This document shows positions 40,779-49,828 of a stretch of DNA of 64,000 nt, in pieces. Source of the DNA: Noviluteimonas sp052115395 (GTDB lineage Bacteria > Pseudomonadota > Gammaproteobacteria > Xanthomonadales > Xanthomonadaceae); the NCBI GenBank assembly GCA_052115395.1, contig JBFRGO010000001.1. One strand, 5' to 3'. The translations under genes and the position numbers were made by a program. The notes below the pieces were generated by a model. That model was not told where the DNA came from. It did no database searches and saw only the letters and a program-made list of their open reading frames with translations. How positions within the stretch are numbered: position 1 is the first letter of the stretch; the number at the start of each line of letters is the position of its first letter.

Positions 40779-42677
40779 TCACTCGCCGAGGAGGCGACGC
40801 ACCACCCGCTCGGCCAGCGCCTCCGGCGTTTCGGCCATGGTATCTAGGCGCAGCTCCGGCGCTTCGGGCGCTTCGTACGGCGAATCGATGCCGGTGAAAT
40901 GCGGCAGGTCGCCACGCCGCGCCTTCGCATACAAACCCTTGACGTCGCGCGACTCGGCGACCGACAGCGGCGTATCGACGAACACTTCGATGAATTCGCC
41001 CTCCTCGAACATCGCGCGCGCCGCCGCACGTTCGCCGCGGAAGGGCGAGATGAAGCTGACCAGCACGATCAGGCCCGCGTCGGTCATCAACTTCGCCACT
41101 TCGGCCACGCGGCGCAGGTTTTCCACGCGATCTTCGTCGGTGAACCCGAGGTCGCGGTTCAGGCCATGGCGCACGTTGTCGCCGTCGAGCACGAAGGCAT
41201 GCTTGCCCATCGCGTGCAGGCGCTTGTCGACCAGGTTGGCCACCGTCGACTTGCCCGAGCCCGACAGGCCGGTAAACCAAACGCAACGCGGTGACTGGCC
41301 CATGCTGCGCGCGCGCGTGGCGCGGTCGACATCGATGTGCTGCCAATGCAGGTTGCCCGCGCGACGCAACGCGAAATCGAGCGTGCCCGCCGCGACGGTC
41401 GCGTTGTCGATGCGATCGATCAGGATGAAGCCGCCCAGCGCGCGATTGCGCGCATAGGGTTCGAACGGAATCGCCTGGTCGAGCGAGAGGTTGCAATAAC
41501 CGACTTCGTTCAGCGCCAGATGCGTCGCCGCCAGCGGCGCCTGCGTATCGATGTCCACCTTGTGCTTGAGCGTGGTCACCGTCGCGCCGACCGTGCGCGT
41601 GCCGAGCTTCAACCAGTACGGACGCCCCGGCAGCAACTGCCCTTCGCCCATCCACAGCACGTGCGCGGCGAATTGGTCGGAGACTTCCGGTGCATCGTCG
41701 GCCGCCGCGATGACATCGCCGCGACTGACGTCCACTTCATCGGCGAGCACGATCATCACCGCCTGCCCTGCGACCGCAAGGTCCACCGCACCGTCGGGAC
41801 CGAGCACGCGCGCAACCTGCGAACGCCGCCCCGAGGGCAACACGACCACCGCATCGCCCGGCTTGACGCTGCCGGCGACGAGCGTGCCCGCGAAACCGCG
41901 GAAATCACGGCTCGCATCGCTGCGATCCGGGCGCTGCACCCACTGCACCGGCAGGCGGAAGCCACTGTCGGCCTGCGGGCGTTCGATCTGCACCGTGTCC
42001 AGGTATTCGAGCAGCGACGGGCCGTCGTACCACGGCGTTGAATCGCCGCGATGCACGAGGTTCTCGCCCTTCAGCGCCGACAGCGGAATGCACTGCACGT
42101 GCGGGATGCCGAGCGAATGCGCGAGCTGCGTGTATTCCTCGGCGATCGCTTCGAACACACCCTGGTCGTAACCGACCAGGTCCATCTTGTTCACCGCCAG
42201 CACCACGTGGCGCAGGCCGAGCAGCGCGGCGATGTACGTGTGCCGGCGCGTCTGCACCAACAGGCCCTTGCGCGCATCGACGAGCACCACCGCCAATTCC
42301 GCGGTCGACGCGCCCGTCGCCATGTTGCGCGTGTACTGCTCGTGCCCGGGGCAATCGGCGACGATGTACTTGCGATGTTCGGTATCGAAGAAACGGTAGG
42401 CGACATCGATGGTGATGCCCTGCTCGCGCTCGGCGGCCAGGCCGTCCATCAGCAGTGCGTAGTCGATCTCCGCGCCTTGCGTGCCGTGGCGGCGGCTGTC
42501 GGCGGCGAGCGCGGCGAGCTGGTCGTCGAACAGGCGCTTGCTGTCGTACAACAAGCGGCCGATCAACGTGCTCTTGCCGTCGTCCACGCTGCCGCAGGTG
42601 ATGAAGCGCAGCAGGCCCTTGTGTTCGTGGCGGCGCAGTGCTTCGGCGACGCTGGTCGCGGGGTCCATGAGGTCCAT
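40779..42677 (-). CDS. cysNC: bifunctional sulfate adenylyltransferase large subunit / APS kinase (CysNC)
   Basis: A 632-residue fusion. The N part is the CysN GTPase (P loop GSVDDGKST at 29-37, DCPGHEQY, NKMD) that powers APS formation with CysD; from about residue 450 follows APS kinase (P loop GLSGSGKST, LDGDNVRHGLNRDLGF) which makes PAPS. The start overlaps the cysD stop by one base (TGATG). The first residues read MDLMDP, so a second ATG at 42668 is possible. PAPS may serve reduction to sulfide or sulfation; adjacency to manC hints at the second (see findings). Confidence 0.96.
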   Translation of the reverse strand: MDLMDPATSVAEALRRHEHKGLLRFITCGSVDDGKSTLIGRLLYDSKRLFDDQLAALAADSRRHGTQGAEIDYALLMDGLAAEREQGITIDVAYRFFDTEHRKYIVADCPGHEQYTRNMATGASTAELAVVLVDARKGLLVQTRRHTYIAALLGLRHVVLAVNKMDLVGYDQGVFEAIAEEYTQLAHSLGIPHVQCIPLSALKGENLVHRGDSTPWYDGPSLLEYLDTVQIERPQADSGFRLPVQWVQRPDRSDASRDFRGFAGTLVAGSVKPGDAVVVLPSGRRSQVARVLGPDGAVDLAVAGQAVMIVLADEVDVSRGDVIAAADDAPEVSDQFAAHVLWMGEGQLLPGRPYWLKLGTRTVGATVTTLKHKVDIDTQAPLAATHLALNEVGYCNLSLDQAIPFEPYARNRALGGFILIDRIDNATVAAGTLDFALRRAGNLHWQHIDVDRATRARSMGQSPRCVWFTGLSGSGKSTVANLVDKRLHAMGKHAFVLDGDNVRHGLNRDLGFTDEDRVENLRRVAEVAKLMTDAGLIVLVSFISPFRGERAAARAMFEEGEFIEVFVDTPLSVAESRDVKGLYAKARRGDLPHFTGIDSPYEAPEAPELRLDTMAETPEALAERVVRRLLGE

Positions 42678-43576
42678 CAGAAATACCCTTCCTGCTTCTT
42701 CTTCTCCATCGACGCGGTGGGATCGTGGTCGATCACGCGGCCCTGTCGTTCGGAGGTCGTCGCCACCAGCATCTCGGCGATGATCTTTTCCAGCGTGTCG
42801 GCGTCCGAATCGATCGCACCGGTCAGCGGATAGCACCCCAGCGTGCGGAAGCGCACGCGACGCATCTGCGGCACTTCGCCTTCGCGCAGCGGCAGGCGCT
42901 CGTCGTCGACCATCAGCAACGCGCCGTCGCGTTCGACGATGGGACGTTCCTTCGCGAAATACAGCGTCGGCACCGGGATGCCTTCGCGGAAGATGTAGAG
43001 CCACACGTCGAGCTCGGTCCAGTTCGACAGCGGGAACACACGCACGCTTTCGCCCGTGGCGATGCGCGCGTTGTACAGATCCCACAACTCGGGACGCTGG
43101 TGCTTGGGATCCCAACGATGCTGTGCGTTGCGGAAGGAGAACACGCGTTCCTTCGCGCGCGACTTCTCTTCGTCGCGGCGCGCCCCGCCGATGGCCGCGT
43201 CGAAACCGTACTGGTCCAGCGCCTGCTTCAGGCCCTGCGTCTTCATCACGTCGGTATGCACGGTCGCGCCATGCGAAATCGGGCCGATGCCGCGCGCGAC
43301 GCCGTCGGGATTGGTATGCACGCGCAAGTCGACGCCCGTCTCCGCCGCGCGGCGGTCGCGGAATTCGATCATTTCGCGGAACTTCCAGCCGGTGTCCACG
43401 TGCAGCAGCGGGATCGGCGGCTTGCCGGGCGCGAACGCCTTCAACAGCAGATGCAGCAACACCGAGCTGTCCTTGCCGACCGAATAGAGCAACACCGGGT
43501 TGCGGAAGCTCGCCGCCACCTCGCGGAGGATGTGAAGGCTCTCCGCTTCGAGGCGGTCCAGATGGCTCAACTGCAT
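42677..43576 (-). CDS. cysD: sulfate adenylyltransferase small subunit CysD
   Basis: A 299-residue ATP-sulfurylase subunit of the PP-loop type: LLYSVGKDSSVLLHL carries the SxGKDS pyrophosphate loop, and GGARRDEEKSRAKERVFSFR and DVWLYIFREGIPVPTLYF are family blocks. It forms APS from sulfate and ATP with CysN. The start lies five bases after the manC stop, so manC-cysD-cysNC look like one transcript. Its end overlaps cysNC by one base. Confidence 0.97.
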   Translation of the reverse strand: MQLSHLDRLEAESLHILREVAASFRNPVLLYSVGKDSSVLLHLLLKAFAPGKPPIPLLHVDTGWKFREMIEFRDRRAAETGVDLRVHTNPDGVARGIGPISHGATVHTDVMKTQGLKQALDQYGFDAAIGGARRDEEKSRAKERVFSFRNAQHRWDPKHQRPELWDLYNARIATGESVRVFPLSNWTELDVWLYIFREGIPVPTLYFAKERPIVERDGALLMVDDERLPLREGEVPQMRRVRFRTLGCYPLTGAIDSDADTLEKIIAEMLVATTSERQGRVIDHDPTASMEKKKQEGYF

Positions 43577-43581
43577 GAAAA

Positions 43582-45000
43582 TCAGGCTCCCTGGCCCGTT
43601 CGGCCGTAAACGTCATCGTAGCGGACGATGTCGTCCTCGCCCAAATAGGCCCCGGATTGCACCTCGATCAGCTCCAGCGTTTCGCGGCCCGGATTCTCCA
43701 GCCGATGCTTGGCGCCGATGGGAATGTAGGTGCTCTCGTTGGCGCGCAGGTCGTAGACATCGTCGTTGCGGGTGACGCGGGCCACGCCGCGCACGACGAT
43801 CCAGTGCTCGGCGCGATGCGCGTGCGATTGCAGGGACAGCGAGGCACCGGGCTTGACCTTGATGCGCTTGACCTGGAAGCCGTCGCCGACGTCGACCGAG
43901 TCGTAGCTGCCCCAGGGGCGATGCACTTCGCGATGCAGCGCGACCTGCGTGCGGTCGGCCGCCTTCAGGCGGGCGACGACTTCCTTCACCTGCTGCACGC
44001 GGTCCTTGCGCGCGACGAGCACCGCATCGTCGGTTTCCACCACGACCAGGTCGTCGACGCCGACCAGCGCCACCAATCTGCGCGCATACGCGTACGAATT
44101 GCGGCTGTCGACCGCGATGACATCGCCGTGGTGTGCGTTGCCCTGCGCATCGCGCTCGGTGACATCCCACAACGCCGACCACGAACCGACATCGTTCCAG
44201 CCGATGTCGACGGGCAGCACCATTGCCGCATCCGTGCGTTCCATCACCGCGTAGTCGATCGAATCCGACGGACACGCGGCGAAGGCCTCGCCTTCCAGGC
44301 GCACGAAGTCGCCATCGCGTTTTGCCGCATCGAACGCCGCGCGACACGCCGCGACGATGTCGGGGCGGAAGCGTTCGAGTTCTTCCAGCACGCGCGAGGC
44401 GCGGAACAGGAACATGCCGCTGTTCCAGTAATAACCGCCGGCGTCGAGATACTGTTGCGCGGTTTGCGCATCGGGCTTCTCGACGAAGCGTTTCACGGGG
44501 CGCACGCCGCTGCCCGCGCCGTCGCCTTCGATGTAGCCGAAGCCGGTTTCCGGCGCCGTGGGCAGGATGCCGAAGGTGACGAGCGCGCCCGCCTCCGCCG
44601 CCGCGCAGGCTTCGCGCACCGCGGCGCGGAACGCATCGACATTGGCGACGACGTGATCGGACGGCAGCACGAGCAGCAAGGGATCGCCGCCGTCGGCCAG
44701 CGCCTGCAACGCGGCCACGGCGATCGCCGGCGCGGTGTTGCGGCCCACCGGTTCGAGCAGGATGCGCGGCACGGGCGCGCCGACCTGGCGCAACTGCTCG
44801 GCTACGAGGAAGCGATGCGATTCGTTGGCGACCACGATGGGCGCTTGCGCGCTGAGCGGGCCGACGCGTTCCCACGTCGCCTGCAACATCGTGTCCTCGC
44901 CGACCAGGGGCAGGAATTGTTTGGGATAGGCCTCGCGCGACAAGGGCCACAGGCGCGTGCCGGAGCCCCCCGACAGCAACACCGGCCGCAATTCGCTCAT
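43582..45000 (-). CDS. bifunctional mannose-1-phosphate guanylyltransferase / mannose-6-phosphate isomerase
   Basis: A 472-residue type II PMI-GMP (XanB/AlgA/ManC class). GGSGTRLWPLSREAYPKQFL (11-30) is the nucleotidyltransferase motif, FVEKP and WNSGMFLF follow, and the C-terminal cupin (RPWGSYDSVD, VKPGASLSLQSHAHRAEHW, NESTYIPIGAKHRLENPG) is the isomerase with zinc-binding QxH-E-H residues. It makes GDP-mannose from mannose-6-P, used for GDP-mannose- or GDP-fucose-type sugars in LPS or exopolysaccharide. The ATG at 45000 begins MSELRPVLLSGG. Cotranscription with cysD-cysNC is unusual. Confidence 0.95.
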   Translation of the reverse strand: MSELRPVLLSGGSGTRLWPLSREAYPKQFLPLVGEDTMLQATWERVGPLSAQAPIVVANESHRFLVAEQLRQVGAPVPRILLEPVGRNTAPAIAVAALQALADGGDPLLLVLPSDHVVANVDAFRAAVREACAAAEAGALVTFGILPTAPETGFGYIEGDGAGSGVRPVKRFVEKPDAQTAQQYLDAGGYYWNSGMFLFRASRVLEELERFRPDIVAACRAAFDAAKRDGDFVRLEGEAFAACPSDSIDYAVMERTDAAMVLPVDIGWNDVGSWSALWDVTERDAQGNAHHGDVIAVDSRNSYAYARRLVALVGVDDLVVVETDDAVLVARKDRVQQVKEVVARLKAADRTQVALHREVHRPWGSYDSVDVGDGFQVKRIKVKPGASLSLQSHAHRAEHWIVVRGVARVTRNDDVYDLRANESTYIPIGAKHRLENPGRETLELIEVQSGAYLGEDDIVRYDDVYGRTGQGA

Positions 45001-45067
45001 GTCCGTCTCGCCCAATTCATTGCCGGCAGTTTACCCTTCGCGCTCTTGCCCGCCGCAGACACCGACC

Positions 45068-46096
45068 ATGGACTCCGGAACCGTCCCACGCGAAGAACAG
45101 CGCCTGGCCTGGACACGGCAGATCCTCGGAGACCACACCGTCGGCCTGGCCCGCGCCTCGGCCGACGCCGGGTTCCGCAGCTACTGGCGCACCCTCGGGG
45201 CCGAGCCCAGCCGCATCGTGATGGACTCCCCGCCGGACAAGGAAGACGTCAAGCCGTGGTTGCGGATCCGCGCCATGCTCCAGGACGCCGGCGTGCGCGT
45301 GCCGCAGGTCGCCTGCGAGGACGACGTGCAGGGCTTCCTGCTGATGGAAGACCTCGGGGCCGATACCTACCTGGCCGCGCTGAACTCGGACAACGCCGAT
45401 CAGTTGTTCGACGACGCCATCGGCCAGTTGCTGCGCCTGCAGGCCATTCCCGTTCCCGCCGACTTCCCGCAATACAACGAAGCGCTGTTGCTGCGCGAGC
45501 TGCGCCTGTTCGACGAATGGTTCCTCGGCAAGCACCTGGCCGTGGTCCTCGACGCGCACGACGAACAGCTCCTCGAACGCGTGCATCGCGTGCTGATCGA
45601 CGCGGCGCTGAAACAACCGCAAGTCTTCGTGCATCGCGATTTCATGCCGCGCAATCTCATGCCCGCCGATGACGGTCCGGCCGTGCTCGATTTCCAGGAC
45701 GCCGTGCGCGGGCCGATCGCCTACGACCCACTCTGTCTGTTCAAGGATGCCTTCGTGAGCTGGCCGCAGGATCGCGTGGATGCGTGGCTGGAGCGTTACC
45801 ACCAGCGCGCGAAGGACGCGGGGCTGCCCGTGCCGTCGCTGGAGCAATTCCGCCGCGACGTCGACTGGATCGGCGTGCATCGCCACTTGAAGGTGATCGG
45901 CATCTTCGCGCGCCTGCACCACCGCGACGCGAAGCCACATTACCTCGAAGATGCGCCGCGTTTCTTCGCCTATCTCGACCGCGTGCTGCCGAAGTATCCG
46001 GAACTCGCGCCGCTGGTCGCGCTGATCGAGCGCCACGTGCGGCCGACGCTGAAGGAATACACGCACTGGACCGACGGCACCGGCGACGTCTCGTGA
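45068..46096 (+). CDS. amgK: anomeric MurNAc/GlcNAc kinase AmgK
   Basis: A 342-residue aminoglycoside-phosphotransferase-fold kinase (COG3178 type) that makes MurNAc-alpha-1-P in the cell-wall recycling route bypassing de novo UDP-MurNAc synthesis. The kinase motifs are VFVHRDFMPRNLMP (catalytic Asp and Asn) and AVLDFQDAVRGPIAYDPL (metal-binding Asp). Identification rests on the next gene, murU, with which it overlaps by four bases (GTGA). The ATG at 45068 is divergent from manC. Confidence 0.9.
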   Translation: MDSGTVPREEQRLAWTRQILGDHTVGLARASADAGFRSYWRTLGAEPSRIVMDSPPDKEDVKPWLRIRAMLQDAGVRVPQVACEDDVQGFLLMEDLGADTYLAALNSDNADQLFDDAIGQLLRLQAIPVPADFPQYNEALLLRELRLFDEWFLGKHLAVVLDAHDEQLLERVHRVLIDAALKQPQVFVHRDFMPRNLMPADDGPAVLDFQDAVRGPIAYDPLCLFKDAFVSWPQDRVDAWLERYHQRAKDAGLPVPSLEQFRRDVDWIGVHRHLKVIGIFARLHHRDAKPHYLEDAPRFFAYLDRVLPKYPELAPLVALIERHVRPTLKEYTHWTDGTGDVS

Positions 46097-46794
46097 AGGC
46101 ACTGATCTTCGCCGCCGGCCTCGGCGAACGCATGCGGCCCCTGACGAACACCACGCCCAAGCCCTTGCTCCAGGCGGGCGGCAAGCCGCTGATCGTGTGG
46201 CACCTGGAGAAACTCGCGGCGCTCGGCGTGCGCGAGGTGGTCGTCAACACGAGTTGGTTGGCCGATCGCTTCCCGGAAGTACTCGGCGATGGCAGTCGTT
46301 GGGGCATGCGGCTGCATTACAGCTACGAAGGCCCGACACCGTTGGAGACCGGCGGCGGCATGCTCAATGCGCTGCCGATCCTCGGCGACGAACCGTTCCT
46401 CACGGTGAACGGCGATGTCTGGACCGATTTCGACTTCGCGCTGTTGCCGCAGACGATGGATCGCGATGCGCACCTCGTGTTCGTCGACAATCCCCCGCAG
46501 CATCCGAACGGCGATTACGACCTGCAATCCGACGGCACGGTCCGGGCGCACGGGCACGAAAAGCTGACCTACGCCGGCATTGGTGTGTTTCGCGCTGCCT
46601 TGTTCGAAGGCTGGCGCGAGATCATCGGCGATGTCGAGGGCGTCGAACGCACGCCGCCTCGGTTCAAGCTGCCGCCGCTGCTGGTCGCCGCGATGGTGCG
46701 CAATGCGGTGCAAGGCGCGCATCACCTGGGGCGCTGGACGGATGTGGGCACGCCGCAGCGCCTTGCGGAACTGGATGCGTCACTCGTCGTGTAG
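46093..46794 (+). CDS. murU: MurNAc-alpha-1-phosphate uridylyltransferase MurU
   Basis: A 233-residue nucleotidyltransferase with the signature FAAGLGERMRPLTNTTPKPLL at its start and the metal-binding VNGDVWTDFDFALL. It makes UDP-MurNAc from MurNAc-1-P produced by AmgK, allowing fosfomycin-insensitive recycling known from Pseudomonas putida. The start is GTG at 46093, overlapping amgK. Its 3' end overlaps the convergent hda gene by 15 bases. Confidence 0.9.
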   Translation: MKALIFAAGLGERMRPLTNTTPKPLLQAGGKPLIVWHLEKLAALGVREVVVNTSWLADRFPEVLGDGSRWGMRLHYSYEGPTPLETGGGMLNALPILGDEPFLTVNGDVWTDFDFALLPQTMDRDAHLVFVDNPPQHPNGDYDLQSDGTVRAHGHEKLTYAGIGVFRAALFEGWREIIGDVEGVERTPPRFKLPPLLVAAMVRNAVQGAHHLGRWTDVGTPQRLAELDASLVV

Positions 46795-47475
46795 CGTTTG
46801 CCGCAGGAAAGGCACGGTGATCTTCCGCTGCGCCGCCAGCGAGGCACGATCCAGCACGTCGAGCAAACCGGTCAGCGTCGCAAGATCGCGCCCTCGCCGG
46901 CGCAACAACCAATCGATCGCCGCCTCGTCGAGCACCAGGCCGCGACGCTGTGCGCGCGAACGCAACACATCGCGACGCGCCTGATCATCGAGCGGCGACA
47001 ACACCACGCGCGCGCATTGCGACAGGCGTGAACGCAGATCGGGCAAGCTCAGCGCCAACTGATCCGGCGAAGCCTGCGCCGCATACAACACGCTCGCACC
47101 CGATTGCCGCGCGCGATTGTGGAAGTCGAACAAGGCCACTTCGTCCTCGCGCACGCCCGCGATGGCTTCGAGCCCATCGAGCGCGACGAGCGACAGGCCA
47201 TCGAAGGCTTCCAGCGCATCGCGCAAGCGCCCCGCCGCGCTCTTCAACGGCAGATAGGCCGCCGCGCGCCCGGCCGATTCGGCCGAGGCGCATGCAGCGA
47301 GCAACACATGCGTCTTGCCCACGCCCGCGGGCCCGGCGAGGAACAACCAGTCGTGCCCCGCGCCTTCGGCGAGCGCACGCACCTGCGCGAGCGCGCCCTC
47401 GGGCGCGCCGACGAATGTCTCGAGGCGCTGGTCCGGCGGGTAACGCAGGGCCAGCGGAAGTTGCGGTGCAGGCAT
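46780..47475 (-). CDS. hda: DnaA regulatory inactivator Hda
   Basis: A 231-residue AAA+ protein homologous to the DnaA ATPase core. QLPLAL (5-10) is the sliding-clamp-binding motif near the N terminus, GPAGVGKT (48-55) is Walker A and LVALDGLEAI is Walker B; the arginine finger region is SRLSQCARVVL. With the beta clamp it stimulates DnaA-ATP hydrolysis after initiation. It lies nine bases downstream of the AI-2E gene stop on the same strand, so it may be co-transcribed with DUF2066 and the permease. Confidence 0.93.
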   Translation of the reverse strand: MPAPQLPLALRYPPDQRLETFVGAPEGALAQVRALAEGAGHDWLFLAGPAGVGKTHVLLAACASAESAGRAAAYLPLKSAAGRLRDALEAFDGLSLVALDGLEAIAGVREDEVALFDFHNRARQSGASVLYAAQASPDQLALSLPDLRSRLSQCARVVLSPLDDQARRDVLRSRAQRRGLVLDEAAIDWLLRRRGRDLATLTGLLDVLDRASLAAQRKITVPFLRQTLHDE

Positions 47476-47483
47476 GCGATCGA

Positions 47484-48629
47484 TCAGACGTGGTCGTCGC
47501 CGGGCGCGGGGCGGTCGAGCCCCGCGTCGACGTAGGGATCCAGTTCGATGCCCGGCCGATCGCCGGTGAACAGGCGGCTGTGCGTGTAACGCTCATGCGC
47601 GTAACGCAGCAACACGTTCGCGACCGCGGCCACCGGCAATGCGAGCAACACGCCGAGGAAACCGAACAACTGCCCGCCCGCCATGATCGCGAAGATCACC
47701 GCGACCGGATGCAGCCCGATCTTGTCGCCGACCAGCCGCGGCGTGAGGACATAGCTTTCGATCACCTGCCCCACGCCGAACACGCCGAGCACCAGCGCCA
47801 CGTGCGTCCAGTCGCCGTATTGCACCAGCGCCGCGATCACGCCGAGCACCACGCCGCTCGCCGGGCCCAGGTAGGGCACGAAGCTGATCAGGCCCGCGAT
47901 GAGCCCGATCAACAAGCCCAAGTCCAGGCCGACCGCCCACAAGCCCAGCGCATACATCACGCCCAGCACGAGCATCACGGTGAACTGCCCGCGCAGGAAA
48001 GCGCCGAGCACCGCGTCGGATTCGGTCGCCAGGCGCGTGACCGTGCCGATGTGGTCGCGCGGCACGAGCGCGGCGACGCGCTCCTTCAACAGATCCCAAT
48101 CGCGCAGGAAGTAGAACGTGAGGAAGGGCACGAGCACGATGTTCGCGATCCAGCCGACCAGCGCGAAGCCAGAGCGCGACAGATACCCGAGCATCGTCGT
48201 CGCCACGCCGCCGGCGCGTTCCCAGTGGTCGCGCACGAGCTGGAACAGGCGGTCCGGATCCAGCCACGCCATCAGGTCCAGGCCCGTGTGGCGCTCGAAC
48301 CACGGGAGCACCGTGCCGATGAACCAGTCGCGATAATGCGGCAGCGATTCGACGAGCGTGACGATCTGCCGTTCGATCAGCGGCAGCAGCAACACCAGGG
48401 TCACCAGCACGACGAAGGCCATCGTGCAGAACACGATCACCACCGCGATGTGGCGCGACCAGCCGCGACGCTGCAAGCGGTCGACCGTGGGATCGCCGAG
48501 CCAGCCGAGCAGCGCGGCGAACACGAAAGGCGTGAGGATCGGCGCGAGCAGCCAGAGCAGCAGGCCCGTGATCAGGACAATGCCTGCCCACTGGATGCGG
48601 CGCGCGAACGGCGACAGGGGCATCTCCAT
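47484..48629 (-). CDS. AI-2E family (PerM-type) transporter
   Basis: A 381-residue membrane protein with about seven to eight TM helices (first around 14-45, last pair LHPVAVIFAIMAGGQLFGFLGVLL). The conserved AI-2E family GSLISFVPYLGP-type segment appears as GLISFVPYLGPASG. Some members export AI-2, others move Na+/H+ or have unknown cargo. The start overlaps the DUF2066 stop by one base (TGATG). The context next to hda is common in proteobacteria, so a housekeeping membrane role is likely. Confidence 0.9.
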   Translation of the reverse strand: MEMPLSPFARRIQWAGIVLITGLLLWLLAPILTPFVFAALLGWLGDPTVDRLQRRGWSRHIAVVIVFCTMAFVVLVTLVLLLPLIERQIVTLVESLPHYRDWFIGTVLPWFERHTGLDLMAWLDPDRLFQLVRDHWERAGGVATTMLGYLSRSGFALVGWIANIVLVPFLTFYFLRDWDLLKERVAALVPRDHIGTVTRLATESDAVLGAFLRGQFTVMLVLGVMYALGLWAVGLDLGLLIGLIAGLISFVPYLGPASGVVLGVIAALVQYGDWTHVALVLGVFGVGQVIESYVLTPRLVGDKIGLHPVAVIFAIMAGGQLFGFLGVLLALPVAAVANVLLRYAHERYTHSRLFTGDRPGIELDPYVDAGLDRPAPGDDHV

Positions 48630-49711
48630 CAGCGCAGGTGCAGGACGGGTTGGTCTTCTTCGGCGAGCAGCACCTCGCCCGTGCCGACCACGCGGCGCAG
48701 GCCCGGCAGGCCGGTGATCAGGTCGAGCTCGACGATGAAGCCATCGGGCGCCGCACGCACCGGCGCCATGCCGCGCACGACCGGCAGGCCCTGCAGGTAG
48801 GACATCAGGCGGATGTAGTCCTCGGCATTGCGGATGCCGTCGATCTGCACGGTGTAGCGGCCCGGTTCGCCGGCCGCCGTGCTGCGCTTGGCGTATTTCT
48901 TCGACAGCGCATCGGCCGCGCCGTCGGCGCCGGTGGCCATCGCCCGACGCGCGTCGGGCTGCGAGGACGTCCAGGTCGACAGCACCTTGCCCGAGTCGAC
49001 GAAGGTCCAATCGGCGGTCCAGCCGCCGCCGCCCGTGGTGCGATACAGCTTGCCGATCAACTGCATCGGCGGGCTGTAGCGCGAAGACGCGCGCGCGATG
49101 GCGGCCGTATCGCCGCGCCAGATGGCGCCGACGGCCGCTTGTTCGGCGGCGCTGCCCGAAGGCAGGCCGAGGCGGTAGCCGCGTTCCTGCGCGCGATCGA
49201 GTACGGCGCGGGCGGCGTTGGTCTGCGCCAGCGCGACCAGGCGCGGGCCGCGCCCGTCGTCGATCGCCAGCCACAGCACGGGCTTGGGCCGCGGCTCGGC
49301 CCATACCGGCAAACCGAGCGTGGCGGCGATGCCGTCGATCTGTTCGGGGTCGAAGCGCACGACCAGCGTCGTGTTGAACGTCGGCGCGCCCGTGCTCGAG
49401 CGGCCCTCGTCCTGCTTGTAGTCGTAGCTCTTCACGTAATCCTTGGCGTGGCGCAGCTCCTGCCCCACCCCCGGCCGGCTCGGCGCGGACCGATCGCCGG
49501 TGAGCTTGCCCAGCACGATGGTCATGGCGCGCGCGAAGCCCGCGTTGCGCTCGGCCTCGCCCTGGCTGTTCACCTTCACCTCGGCCTCGTAGAGCCCTTG
49601 CGCGCCGGCGACGACGTCGCCCTCGGTGCGTTGCGCGAACGCAGAACCGCTCGCCAGCCACAACACCGCCGCGACCGCGAACGCCTTGCCCATGCGAAAT
49701 GCCAGGTGCAT
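48629..49711 (-). CDS. exported DUF2066 protein
   Basis: A 360-residue protein with a signal peptide (MHLAFRMGKAFAVAAVLWLASGSAFA, cleavage about residue 26). The family DUF2066 is defined by segments seen here such as FARAMTIVLGKLTGD, VVRFDPEQIDGIAATLGLPVW and a C-terminal DYIRLMSYLQGLPVV block. Its function is unknown. It lies upstream of the AI-2E gene in a two- to three-gene unit with hda, an order shared with other gammaproteobacteria. The start is the signal-peptide Met. It is divergent from purM. Confidence 0.83.
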   Translation of the reverse strand: MHLAFRMGKAFAVAAVLWLASGSAFAQRTEGDVVAGAQGLYEAEVKVNSQGEAERNAGFARAMTIVLGKLTGDRSAPSRPGVGQELRHAKDYVKSYDYKQDEGRSSTGAPTFNTTLVVRFDPEQIDGIAATLGLPVWAEPRPKPVLWLAIDDGRGPRLVALAQTNAARAVLDRAQERGYRLGLPSGSAAEQAAVGAIWRGDTAAIARASSRYSPPMQLIGKLYRTTGGGGWTADWTFVDSGKVLSTWTSSQPDARRAMATGADGAADALSKKYAKRSTAAGEPGRYTVQIDGIRNAEDYIRLMSYLQGLPVVRGMAPVRAAPDGFIVELDLITGLPGLRRVVGTGEVLLAEEDQPVLHLR

Positions 49712-49828
49712 CGATCCATCCTTGCCTGCTCGACGGCCTGCATGGTGCCGCAGGCTTGCCCGCAGCGCCAACCCGGCGCGTCCGCCGCGCCTGCTAAAAT
49801 CCTCCTCCTTGCCGCTTTCCGGCGTCCA

